Shown here: one piece after another, positions 21,542-31,783 of the stretch
Layout: each line of letters opens with the position of its first letter
How positions within the stretch are numbered: position 1 is the first letter of the stretch
Assembly (NCBI GenBank): GCA_023974075.1
Contig: JAMFTG010000243.1
Coordinates: forward strand, 95,001 to 159,000
DNA: 64,000 nt
Source: Chaenocephalus aceratus
Lineage: Eukaryota; Chordata; Actinopteri; Perciformes; Channichthyidae
Direction of reading: 5' to 3'
Notes under the pieces: model-generated
Database searches by the model: none
What the model was told of the DNA's origin: nothing
What the model saw: only the letters and a program-made list of their open reading frames with translations
Made by a program: the position numbers and the translations under genes

Positions 21542-21790
21542 TTACTTAAAGAAAAAAGTCACTGCATTGAACAAGTCCCTGGCTTCTTCTCCATCCGACT
21601 GCTGTTTGTTAGTCTTCTTCTTCTCCATCCAACTCTGTATGGATATTTCAAGTCTCTCCTTGAGGCATCTGCATTTTACAAGCTTGTGCAGAAAAGCTTC
21701 CGAAGCGCGTCCTATCCACAGTTTATCCTCGCAAATGCCTTTTTCAATAAGACTCTGGTCAATCACTGCAACGAAGTCGGCGAGCCAAAA
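21542..21790 (-). pseudogene. Inverted C-terminal fragment of the second zinc protein
   Basis: It matches 16670-16903 and encodes the C-terminal helical part (EDKLWIGRASEAFLHKLVKC and onward to FFFK). A deletion at about 21790 fuses it to sequence matching 15834, removing the CxxC/HxC half and the promoter. Confidence 0.8.
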
Positions 21791-21851
21791 GTATCTAAAA
21801 GTGTCTAAAAGTATCTTAGTACCACAAGAAAAAGAGAAGAAAGCGTTGATG

Positions 21852-22049
21852 TTAACAAATACTGGATTGTTCCACTGAAATAATTAATAAATAATTTCAA
21901 AAAGTGCTCTTAAAAAGAACAAATGTATTCAGATAAAAGTATTTTGTTAGACTATTAAGTCCACGATGATTACATTTAACCCCTAACCCATTTGTATTAT
22001 ATGTTTGTTTTCCTAATAAAGCCAGAGTCACCTGAAATAATTTTGCCAT
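21852..22049 (-). CDS. Inverted copy of the MATLFQ small ORF
   Basis: The counterpart of 15583-15780 is kept in frame over its full 65 codons with two or three changes. Conservation in both arms is the main reason to list it. It may simply reflect the recent origin of the palindrome. Confidence 0.35.
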
Positions 22050-22087
22050 GGCTGTAATGAAGGACTGAACGTTGATTCCGTTTGCTT

Positions 22088-22845
22088 TTATACATCTTTG
22101 ATTTCGTCTGCATCAACCCAGCTGTTGAATTTTTCGGGCCAATTATGCCAAGATACAAACATTTGTTTTTTCCCTCTCACCACACGCCTTTTTAGAATTG
22201 TTTCGACTTGAAAAGCCTTGTCATTGGCTATCTTCACTTTTTGTAACTCTTTCTCATAAAAAGTCCCCTTGATCTCTTCTCCATCATAATCTTTGAGCTT
22301 GTAAACAGGTGGCTGCCGAGGTAAGCCTTCAGACACCGTAAATAGTTCGTCAGTATAACTCTGCTCATATTTTTTATCAAATACCCCTCTCAATTTGGAT
22401 ATCCTTACAAGTTCGCCCTCCTTAAAGTTCATTTTGGCAGCAGCTTTTTTACGTTGGCTAGAGGGGGTATACAGGTTCCGAAACACTTGAGCCGCATTTT
22501 CCTTTGTCACCTGCATTGGCGTCATTTTAATACTTCGGTGATAACTATTATTGTAACTTTCAATTAGTTCAGGTAAGACGTCTATATATATATATGAGTG
22601 TTTTTAGCTGTAAAATACCTCCACATTTTAGTTTTCAGCGTACGGTTAAATCTCTCTACCACACATGCCTTCATGTCACTGGCTGTTGCATAATGTGCAA
22701 TACCTCTTTTCTTCAACAAGTTTTGAAAAACTTTATTAAAGAACTCTTTCCCCGCGTCTGTTTGTATCTTTTTAGCGATCTCGCTGTGTGTTAAAATTGT
22801 ATCAAAGGCTTTGGTAACCTCAATACCCGACTTCTTTTTTAAAAT
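22088..22845 (-). pseudogene. Inverted C-terminal half of the Polinton integrase
   Basis: It is homologous to about 14800-15544. The site that is frameshifted in the left arm is in frame here (FKEGELVRISKLRGVF), and the chromodomain (SWHNWPEKFNSWV) is intact. The core is damaged: frame breaks around 22525-22600 and loss of everything before the KKKSGIEV region, where the sequence is fused at about 22845 to the inner terminal repeat through an A/T-rich microhomology. Confidence 0.88.
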
Positions 22846-23452
22846 GTCCTTGAAGGGTTCTCATTTTTAAAATGATCTGGTGAGGAAAGGTGGGGCTTGT
22901 TATGTTGAGTGGTAGGCGGAGCCCATTGGAGAAAAGTCAGAGTCTTTTGCAGTCAAACTATGTAGCTTTTAAAACTCAGTGATGCATAATACAGAAAACT
23001 CCTTCATTTTACTTGAGGGCTTCAACATGTATTTTGTACTTAGAAGGATACTTCATTAAAAGCTTCTAAATAATTACAATCTAGGGCTGTTATATAATAG
23101 AAAAAACAACAGATGCATAGAGGTTCTTTAACACACATCAAGCAGCATTAACTAACTACATGATATTATAACATAAAAAAATAAAAGTACTTACCAGATA
23201 TCTGTGCCTGATGGGGGAAAAGCAAAGAGAGGCTGTCTAGATGGTTCGGATCTTCTGGCTTTTATTTAGCCAACCTCTAACGGGAGAGGGGTGAGGGGCG
23301 GGGAAAGTGTGTGTGTGTGTTCCCCCCCTCCCCTCGGCCGCCATATGGTCTCTCCCCTCATGTCCTGACTTGTCTCAGACTGTTCGCAAAAACAGAGAGG
23401 CTGACTTTTTTAAATATATGGTTTTTTAGATGCTTTACTTTGATTAATTTCA
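22846..23452. repeat. Polinton right terminal inverted repeat, inner part
   Basis: This is the reverse complement of 62858-63450. It includes the copy of the TATA-like leader and splice-donor region (23155-23270) and 'atatatggttttttagatgc'. It ends at the LINE insertion, with ATTTCA (23447-23452) duplicated at 27873-27878. Confidence 0.92.
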
Positions 23453-26400
23453 AGGCAAGGCAAGGCAAGGCAAGGCAAGTTTATTTATATAGCACTTTTC
23501 GACGCAGGGTAATTCAAAGTGCTTTACAAAAAAGAAATGAAAGACATTAAGCATTAAAAAAGAAAAGCTAATAAAATAAACATTAAGGAAAAATACATGG
23601 ATAAAAGTTACAGTGCAGTCTAAAATATGAATAGTTCAATTAAACATTACAAGAAAAAGTACATGGATAAAAGTTACAGTGCTAATAAAATAAACATTAA
23701 GGAAAAATACATGGATAAAAGTTACAGTGCAGTCTAAAATATGAATATTTTCCATATATTTAATTTAGACAGACTTTCTTCACCATATTTTGCTCGCATG
23801 ACATCCACAATCGGACCCTCAGGAGGCTGTACACACCCCCTCCCCTGCTTTGCTTCCATAACAAAGTCTTTAAAGTGTTACCAAAACACTATTTTTCATC
23901 CGTCGATGCCAGATATTCCAAATATCTCTTTCGAGCAGTCCCTCTCATAAATGTCATGGAGTTTAATTACGTTTAAACCATAGACTGTATATATAAATGG
24001 ACATAGGGTCCGTGACGTCACCCATAGGAATCTGCAGAGTTGCCGTGAAGCCCTTAGTAGGCGGAGTCGGCCACTAACAGCTCGACAGTGACGTCAGAGT
24101 TCAACTCCCGCCTGTTCCAGCCTGCTCCAAATAAGGGCAAAGAGGCGGAGCCGAGGCGGGACCTGCAGCCACCGAGCTGGAAGTTCCAGAGCTAGCTGAA
24201 GCTACCAAGCTAAGCTAACATGCTCCCCATCTGCACACTGCCGTCGCATTTTACGTTTCTAAGGTAAACGGACATAAAACTATTCAGCAAAACTATAAAT
24301 AATAATCTAAGTTATTGAGTTTTTAGCATAATACTTCAGAATCTTAAAACCCCTTAATGTTTGTATGCAATTGTGCTAAATTCAACACTGGAATCAAGCA
24401 AATATTAATATGTTTGCATGACATTAGTTATTTGTATTTTGATATCACTTAATTATACGTTTAAGTCAAGCTAAGGTACATGTGATGGTAGCTAGTTAGT
24501 GCTCTTACCCGTGAGGCCTCCTCCAAACAGCATAATAACCAGACTGTATCATTAAAACTAAGTACCAGTTCTAGATCCTTGACTTTAGACAAACAATTCA
24601 AAAGACAACATGTATTTAAAGACCAATTTTTATTTGAAGGTGCCTCTTAACCTGAGATATTAGTTATACAGTAATAGTATTGACAATCTAAAAAAACTGA
24701 GCAACTCAACAGTCAACTTTATGTTTCTTATTGTCTAAAGCATTTATTATTTTCATTTTCCCCCTCTCATATTCAGTGTGGACGGATTGAGACAACATGG
24801 TGTCCAGAGAGCTGCAGAGACTTCAGGGAGAAACCTCCGTGTGATGGACGTCCAGTCTGTTGGTGTGGAGAGGACTGAGGGTCTTTCCTCAGCGAGGAGG
24901 ACCAGGCCTGATAGAGGAGCCCATGCTGGGCACAGCTCATACCAACTGCACAGGCCTAGTCTGTCACTTTATTTGACTACCTGTGTTTACTTATACATTT
25001 AATAGGTTTACACCTTCTGTCCATATGTGCTTTTTATTTAAAACATTTGATTAACTTTTGGTTCACATTTCAATAAATTGTATTTGTATTTGCACTCCTT
25101 TTGTCCATTATTCTTACTGAAAATGTTAGATTACACATTCACATCTGACTGAAGATTGGCCCCATTTATTTGTGATGTTGCAAACTCTGCGGTACAAGGC
25201 ACAAGCAATGTGAAGCTCATAAAGTGAGGCAAATAGAAATAATCAGCTGATGGAGTGTCTCATAACATCAGCTTTTAATGTTCCTCTTGGAAGCTCTTCT
25301 TGACCCTCAGAGAAGGAGAACATGTCGTGTCTTTCAGGCATGTCCTTTCCTAACAAAAATGACAGGAAACATAAAACATATTATTGCAGAACAAGTGTGT
25401 TATTTATGAAAGCGTTGTGTTTGTGTGTTTAGGGGCTGTAGATATAATTATTTTGTAATTGTAATGGTTTTTTGGTTTTTTTTAACAGTGAGCAATCAGA
25501 TTATGAATGAACAGTATGAAGTTCATCAACATTGAAATATATGTTATTATCAAAATAATATTTAACTGTTACAAAACGTAGTGCAACTGTAGAAGCTTGC
25601 TCTGTTGTCTCACTGAAAGAATAACTTTTACCACGTTTTTACAGACAATATTGAGAGATAAATAGTAGCAGTTCTCACTATGTGTTAAATATCTTTGCCT
25701 TCAATACATTCAATTAGAAAGCTGACAAAGTCATATTGCTAAATATCTAAAATGTAACTTTTTGCATGGAATAAACCCTCAACTTAACTGATGTGTAGGT
25801 GATCTAGTATTTAGTATTGTTTATTGGAATGTATATCAGTGTATTCAAGTCAATACTTCATTCATTTAAACCAATATCTTTCTTGATTCTTTGTACAGTA
25901 TGACAAAAGAGTCTTTGTACCTGTGCTGAAGTTCACTGCTGTGAGGAGTCCAGTTCTGTCTCTCACTCTCTGGTCCAGCCTGTCTGCATCACCTGGACAC
26001 CTTAAACAAACAGATATATATATGTAAAGTACCATGTGTACAAACAATATGACTGGTTCTCTTCTGTTGAACATGTTGGATAGTGTATTGTCCGAGTCAG
26101 GGTCCTTTTTATTTTACTGTAACTTTGGAAGTTGTGTTACCAATGCTTACTGTTTATTTGATACCCATTTGGTAATGCAATTAATAAAAACAATAAGGTT
26201 TGGGTTCGTTCTTCAGATGACTATGACGTTAACGTGTAAGCTCGATAATGAACTCCAGCTCAATCAACCATATTGTAATATCTAAGTAATCATCTTGAAA
26301 TATGACATTAATAATTGTAATATACACACCTTATTGTGAGGTTGATTTCACATACACGACATTAGCTTGTCTACATACTTGAGCATAGCCAATTTAAATT

Positions 26401-27872
26401 AACCTTAGATGCATACAGTTCTTCCTACATAATAAAATATCTCTAAGTTACAAGGATGTAACCTTATTTTATCAACCTCAAACAGAAGCCGTTTGTTCAA
26501 CAGTATTATCCCACTTAACACTTGTCTATTTCGTTTTAACCTTTATATATACAGTCTATGATTTTAACTTGGAGGCTACGATTAGCATCGTTAGCACCGA
26601 TGTAGCTACCACTAGCTTACATGCTAACGCAAGCCTTACCATTCATTACGTAGCTGATTAAAATCATTAACACATAAATAAAGGACTCGAATTTTACTTA
26701 CCGCATTCATGCACCGTCTGTTTTAACCGCAGAGCGAGTCACAATAGTCCGATATATAAGCATGAAGAACAAACAACCACGGCCGGCTACAAGTTGTGTT
26801 TCCTGGATCAGCTGAGCAGGCAGAGTCCCTGTAGCTTCACGGAGCAGCTAGCAGAGAGACAAGAAGCTAGCAGCGGCAGGCACTTGACAGAGCCGTCACT
26901 CAATGTGACCACGCCCTAATTGATGCACAAACTTTAAGACCTAATATAAATAAAAGGGTCGCGTTAGAAAACAATTCACTCACAGATCCATAATCATGAA
27001 GGTGGAATCTAACTATATCGATAATAAAATGTATGGAGCCAGGGGTAGAAACATGTTTTTTTCTGCTGTAAAATTGGGCATTTTAACATGGGGCTCTATG
27101 GAAATTGCTCCTTTCTGCAGCCATCGCCTATCGGCCAATATATGAACTGCAGTGTGTGGCACTTCCGTATTGGCTTCCCGGCTCTTCCCCAGAGTTTGCC
27201 GCTTGGTTTAAACATTACAAGAAAAAGTACATGGATAAAAGTTACAGTGCAGTTTAAGATATGAAAAGTTCAATTAAAAGCAGCGACAAAAAGAAAAGTC
27301 TTCAGCCTGGATTTAAAAGTAGTCAGAGTTGCAGCGGACCTGCAGGTTTCTGGGAGTTTGTTCCAGATATTTGGAGCATAATAACTGAATGCTGCTTCTC
27401 CACGTTTAGTTCTGACTCTGGGGACAGAAAGCTGACCAGTCCCTGAAGACCTGAGAGATCTGGATGGTTCATAGTTTAGCAGGAGGTCAGTAATGTATTT
27501 TGGGCCTAAACCATTCAGTGCTTTATAAACCAGCAGCAATATTTTGAAATCTATTATTTGACACACAGGAAGCCAGTGTAAAGACTTCAGAACAGGAGTG
27601 ATGTGGTCCACTTTCTTAGTGTTAGTGAGGACTCGAGCAGCGGCGTTCTGAATCAGCTGCAGCTTTCTAATAGATTTTTTAGTGAGACCTGTGAAGACAC
27701 CATTGCAGTAGTCGAGTCTACTGAAAATAAAGGCATGGACAAGTTTTTCCAAATCCTGCTGTGACATTAGTCTTTTAATCCTAGATATATTCTTTAGGTG
27801 ATAGTAGGCTGATTTAGTAACTGTTTTAATGTGACTGTTGAAACTCAGGTCAGAGTCCATGACTACACCTAG
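23453..27872 (-). mobile_element. L2-type LINE inserted in the Polinton terminal repeat, itself interrupted
   Basis: The tail (CTTGC repeats, read here as caagg) is at 23453-23480 and the 3' UTR runs to about 23745. The ORF2 C-terminal frame (27270-27860, minus strand) has LDYCNGVFTGLTKKSIRKL, IQNAAARVLT, LHWLPV and NIWNKLPE. The target duplication is ATTTCA on both sides, and the second Polinton copy shows the empty site. Between the halves lie module X (23745-23960) and a dispersed repeat (23971-27213). The RT catalytic core is absent. Confidence 0.88.
23971..27213. mobile_element. Dispersed repeat with 19-bp inverted motif, nested in the LINE
   Basis: A perfect inverted pair, CATAGACTGTATATATAAA (23979-23997) and its complement (26542-26560), marks the region. 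An outer inverted pair, GTTTAAACC, lies at 23971 and 27205. Similar sequences are widespread in teleosts, but I cannot name the superfamily. A short open frame at 24778-25002, preceded by 'ctcatattcag', has no recognised domain. A minus-strand exon-like stretch near 25915-26010 is equally unassigned. The rest (about 24240-24700 and 25020-25900) is AT-rich and featureless to me. Confidence 0.55.
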
Positions 27873-27878
27873 ATTTCA

Positions 27879-28230
27879 TGTTATTTGCAAGTATTTGTAA
27901 GTTACATTCAATACTGTATACAGGATTAGGGGCACAGGAAGTGGTTAGGAGGTGGGACATATATCCTATGCATACTATTGATGAAAACAACGGCATTTTA
28001 TTTTTCTCATTTTTTAAATTTAAAATTAATTACATTTTGTAAACCGGAAGTGGGGGCGGGACATCCACCGGAAGTGGGGGCGGGACATTCAGTCAAAAGG
28101 GGCGGGACTTCTGATCGGGAGGGGTGGGACTTCCGGTCAAAAGGGGCGGGACTTCCGGTCAAACGGGGCGGGGCGACCTGTCACATTCCATGCATACTAA
28201 TGTGATGAAAGTGGCATTTGTATAACTACT
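27879..28230. repeat. Polinton right terminal inverted repeat, outer part
   Basis: This is the reverse complement of 13462-13835. It includes the short array of 'accggaagtgggggcggga'-type units (28043-28175) and the terminal ATAACTACT, followed by TTTCAT. Confidence 0.93.
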
Positions 28231-28236
28231 TTTCAT

Positions 28237-28676
28237 GTTTTTTTTTTTTTTCCCTCTTGTTCGCCCTGGACTGAAACTATCTTTTGACAGACATCTCTTC
28301 ATCTGCACTAGTGGCCGTATCAAAGCCGTGATTGGACAGATGTCGATTCATTGCAACGGTGTCGGATTACAGACGTGCACCGCTTGTCACCTCACTCTCG
28401 CGGGGGGTGCACGGAGAACTGCACACAGCAGCTGAGGCCCTCTGGGTGGGGCCCCCTGCGCAAGGCAGGGCCCCATGCAGCCTGCGTGATTGGCCTGTAG
28501 GGAGGGGTGGCCCTGCGCGCTACCATGGAAACCAAACAATGGTGGCTGTATTAAAGTCCGAGTGGAAACAGTCGTGAGTAAATCTGATTTTGTCAGAAAT
28601 CTGACCCCGGGAGGAAACCGGGAGAGGGCAATGAAATCGGGAGTCTCCCGCGAAAATCGGGAGGGTTGGCAAGTAT

Positions 28677-28746
<70 letters not shown>
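28237..28746. other. Unassigned repeat-like sequence and (CA)n microsatellite
   Basis: A poly-T run opens this flank. The 'gggagtctcccgcgaaaatc' and 'gggagggttggcaagtatga' end near 28640-28677 is a sequence common at the ends of teleost interspersed repeats. It is followed by about 34 CA dinucleotides (28679-28746). The long open frames over the microsatellite are artefacts of the repeat. No gene seen. Confidence 0.6.
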
Positions 28747-28748
<2 letters not shown>

Positions 28749-28959
28749 GTTCGTATTTAGTCTCCTGATTTTAAATGGGAATTAAATCATTTGAGTGTTC
28801 CCAAAGCACCAGTGTTCTGCAGTTTGTGTGGGCCTACTGTACTGTTGCACAGTTTTGGAAGATTCCCAGCTAACCACACTGAAGATTATGGATTATCTCA
28901 TATTTTGCACCGGGTTACGTAGATTCCCTGAGGCTTGCATCCTCTTCATGTGGCTGTTC

Positions 28960-29605
28960 CTCAGAGGGCTGCTGAACCTCTGATTTCTGGAGGTCCTGTC
29001 CGAGGAAGGGATCCGACTCTCGCTGTAGCTCCTTCTGGGAATCCTGGACGTTGATCAACAGCAGGAAGTGCTACAAGCGGAGTATCGTATCCGGCAGATA
29101 GTGCAAGCGCATCCAGAAAGTAGTGCCGAGTGATTGGCCAAAGAGGAGAGGAAGGTGAGAGGGAAGGAGCGCTGACACTGAAGGATACACTTCGGAGAGC
29201 TGAGGCGAGAGGAGGAGGACGCAGCAGATTTATGGCAGCTGGAGGAAAAATCTCCCGAATTCCCACCGTCCTCCTCCACGGACTGGATTTGCCTCCACTC
29301 CAGTTGAAGAAGCCTCTCTAAGTATCTTTCCAAAGGGCCCACAGCTCTGGGTCTTGGAGCCCCCCGACCCTCCGTGTTGTAGAAAACCGCCAGATGACTC
29401 AGACTCCACGAGTTAAAAGGTGGAGGCAGGAAGTCCGGGAAGTCAAAAGCACAGAGTCCGTGTCCTCTGGGTCGTTGGCAGCGAGAGGAAAGGTCTTCAG
29501 CCTCGATGACTTCTGGTCTCAGATGGAGTTCAGGGGGAACACGGCTAAAAGAGCCCACAGGAAGTCTCTCGCCATCGACGCTCAGAACTCCGACCTGTAG
29601 CGCAC
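28960..29605 (-). pseudogene. FAM217-like gene fragment
   Basis: The minus-strand frame 29605-29055 contains FDFPDFLPPPFNSWSLSHLA, VFYNTEGRGAPRPR and GPLERYLERLLQLEWRQIQ, which I recognise as the conserved core of the FAM217 family. A downstream part (SSRLSSPKCILQCQRSFPLT) also fits. A CTACAG acceptor-like site precedes the frame at about 29600. A TGA at 29055 interrupts a frame that otherwise continues (RRSYSESR). It looks like a single exon of a broken or partial gene. FAM217 function is poorly known. Family assignment is from memory and not checked. Confidence 0.55.
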
Positions 29606-29640
29606 AAAATGATATAGAAGTAAAACAGATAAATAACTTA

Positions 29641-31112
29641 AATGTCCCCTATTATGCAAAATTCATTTCTTCATGTCTCTTCTACATCAACATGTGTCCC
29701 CTCTTCCTTATATCTCTTCTACATCAACATGTGTCCCCCTCTTCTTCATGTCTCTTCTACATCAACATGTGTCCCCTCTTCCTTATGTTACGGTGTGTGT
29801 AGGAAGCAGGACCCAAATGCAGATTTAAAGTGTCAAAAAGAACTCCTTTATTTCAAGGCTAAACTCTTCACAAAGACAGAACAGAACACTCACCGAAGAC
29901 CACGTCAAAACACAAGACAACCCGACAAAGAGAGACAGAAAACCCAGAACTTAAATACACCCAGGAATAATCACATAAACACGAGACAGGTGAGGAGGGA
30001 GGAGAAAACACATAGGTACCAGGTGAACACAATTGGGTAATCAGAGAGGGAAACCGACAGAAAGAAAACAGGCAGGAAACGGGGGTGAACACTTTACAAA
30101 ATAAAATAGGAAACCCAAAGATAGAAAAGGACACGAAAAATACAAACACAGACAAATCCTAACACCTTATATCTCTTCTACATCAACATGTGTCCCCCTC
30201 TTCTTCATGTCTCTTCTACATCAACATGTGTCCCCTCTTCCTTATATCTCTTCTACATCAACATGTGTCCCCCTCTTCTTCATGTCTCTTCTACATCAAC
30301 ATGTGTCCCCCTCTTCTTCATGTCTCTTCTACATCAACATGTGTCCCCTCTTCTTCATGTCTCTTCTACATCAACACGTGTCCCCTCTTCTTCATGTCTC
30401 TTCTACATCAACACGTGTCCCCTCTTCTTCACGTCTCTTCTCCATCAACATGTGTCCCCTCTTCTTCATGTCTCTTCTACATCAACACGTGTCCCCTCTT
30501 CTTCATGTCTCTTCTACATCAACACGTGTCCCCTCTTCTTCATGTCTCTTCTACATCAACACGTGTCCCCTCTTCTTCATGTCTCTTCTACATCAACACG
30601 TGTCCCCTCTTCTTCATGTCTCTTCTACATCAACACGTGTCCCCTCTTCTTCATGTCTCTTCTACATCAACATGTGTCCCCTCTTCTTCATGTTTCTTCT
30701 ACATCAACATGTGTCCCCTCTTCTTCATGTCTCTTCTACATCAACATGTGTCCCCTCTTCTCCATGTCTCTTCTACATCAACATGTGTCCCCTCTTCTTC
30801 ATGTCTCTTCTACATCAACATGTGTCCCCTCATCTTCTACATCAACATGTGTCCCCTCTTCTTCACGTCTCTTCTACATCAACATGTGTCCCCTCATCTT
30901 CATGTCTCTTCTACATCAACATGTGTCCCCTCTTCTTCATGTCCCTTCTACATCAACATGTGTCCCCTCTTCTTCATGTCTCTTCTACATCACCATGTGT
31001 CCCCTCTTCTCCATGTCTCTTCTACATCAACATGTGTCCCCTCTTCTTCATGTCTCTTCTACATCAACATGTGTCCCCTCTTCTTCATGTCTCTTCTAAA
31101 TCAACATGTGTC
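29641..31112. repeat. 37-bp minisatellite array 1 (split by a solo LTR)
   Basis: The 37-bp unit is 'atgtctcttctacatcaac' followed by 'atgtgtcccctcttcttc'. A few units lie before the LTR (29670-29785) and about 25 after it (30165-31112). Since 37 is not a multiple of three, all three frames stay open for about 300 codons with a 37-residue period (for example LLHQHVSPLLHVSS). These are not genes. A block of units around 30370-30650 has CACGTG instead of CATGTG. Confidence 0.95.
29786..30164 (-). mobile_element. Solo LTR (379 bp) with 5-bp TSD
   Basis: Read on the minus strand, it begins TGTTAGGATTTG and ends CCGTAACA. It is flanked by CCTTA on both sides (29781-29785 and 30165-30169). It contains AATAAA in that orientation. 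It sits inside the minisatellite and is nearly identical to the LTR at 34183-34561. Confidence 0.93.
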
Positions 31113-31783
31113 CCCTCTGTGGAAAGAGACTCTGAAAGTTTCAGGAACAAAGATTCTCTCTCTTTTTGATCCATTTCTATAAAACCCTGTCTGAAAATGA
31201 GCTGATCAGATTTTGGCCACTTTATGATGTCATAACGACGTGTTGTCTTGTGTAGCCATTAGCCAATCAGCAACCAAGGTACCCCCCCCCCTCCCACCTC
31301 ATCACCTGAATCTCCTCCTAGAGCACCATTGAGTTATTTGTAACCAAATGTCTCTCATGCGGCTTTCACACCAGCGCTTTTCCCTTTCTGGCTCTTTCCG
31401 AGCGGGAGCTTTTCTGGTTCAGCTCCGGTTTCCCTTTTCTGCTCCCGCTCTGTTCACACCGCCCAGAGCCCGACTGGTGCTGCCGCTGCTGCATCATGAC
31501 ATCACCGTCAACGGCTTTACGGCGCTCACAACAACAACAACGGGGAACTGCGTCGGGTCGATGATCGTGTTGCTTTTGATCACACGAAGCCAGATTAAAT
31601 TAAATAACGACTTCTCCAGCCTTATACTTTGCTCCAGAGTGCCGTGGTTCATTGTTTATCAATGTGTTTCTGCGGCCGCTGCAGTGCTGCTCGTCCACGG
31701 GAGTTTATCCGTTAGCTCCCGGTTAGCTCACACTGCAGCGGCCGCTCTAAAGTATTCACTGTCCGACTCACACAAGCGAATGT
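31113..31783. other. Flank of array 1 with a Harbinger-like foldback start
   Basis: Directly after the array comes 'tctgtggaaagagactctg', conserved beside all three arrays in this window. From about 31358 ('gcggctttcacaccagcgc') the sequence resembles non-autonomous Harbinger elements, with two GCGGCCGC sites around a palindromic 'cggccgctgcagtg'. The open frame 31348-31785 is not supported. The block is duplicated at 35450-36113. Confidence 0.55.

Larger units (their letters stand above)
13462..28230. mobile_element. Maverick/Polinton element, palindromic left-end-duplicated derivative
   Basis: The outer ends are AGTAGTTATACAAATGCC (left) and its exact reverse complement (right). They are flanked by a 6-bp duplication, TTTCAT (13456-13461 and 28231-28236), the Polinton hallmark. 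Gene order is: left terminal repeat, partial zinc protein, integrase with chromodomain, small ORF, second zinc protein, 123-residue protein, tandem repeats, basic protein. An inverted, partly deleted copy of the same series then leads to the right terminal repeat. DNA polymerase B, FtsK-type ATPase, protease and capsid genes, normally present in 15-20 kb Polintons, are not seen. A LINE with a nested repeat (23453-27872) splits the right terminal repeat. Both arms carry disabling changes. Confidence 0.93.

Noticed and set aside
24778..25002. Possible exon in the dispersed repeat, preceded by a TATTCAG acceptor-like site
   Set aside because: The frame is Arg/Gly-rich with no domain, and no matching donor or continuation was found.
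29641..31112. CRISPR-like regular array
   Set aside because: The 37-bp units are directly adjacent with no unique spacers, and the genome is a vertebrate one.
30188..31182. Long overlapping open frames of about 300 residues in three frames (also 34585-35513 and 53637-55257)
   Set aside because: They are products of a 37-bp tandem repeat without stop codons. Every frame gives the same permuted 37-residue pattern, with no start context or domain.
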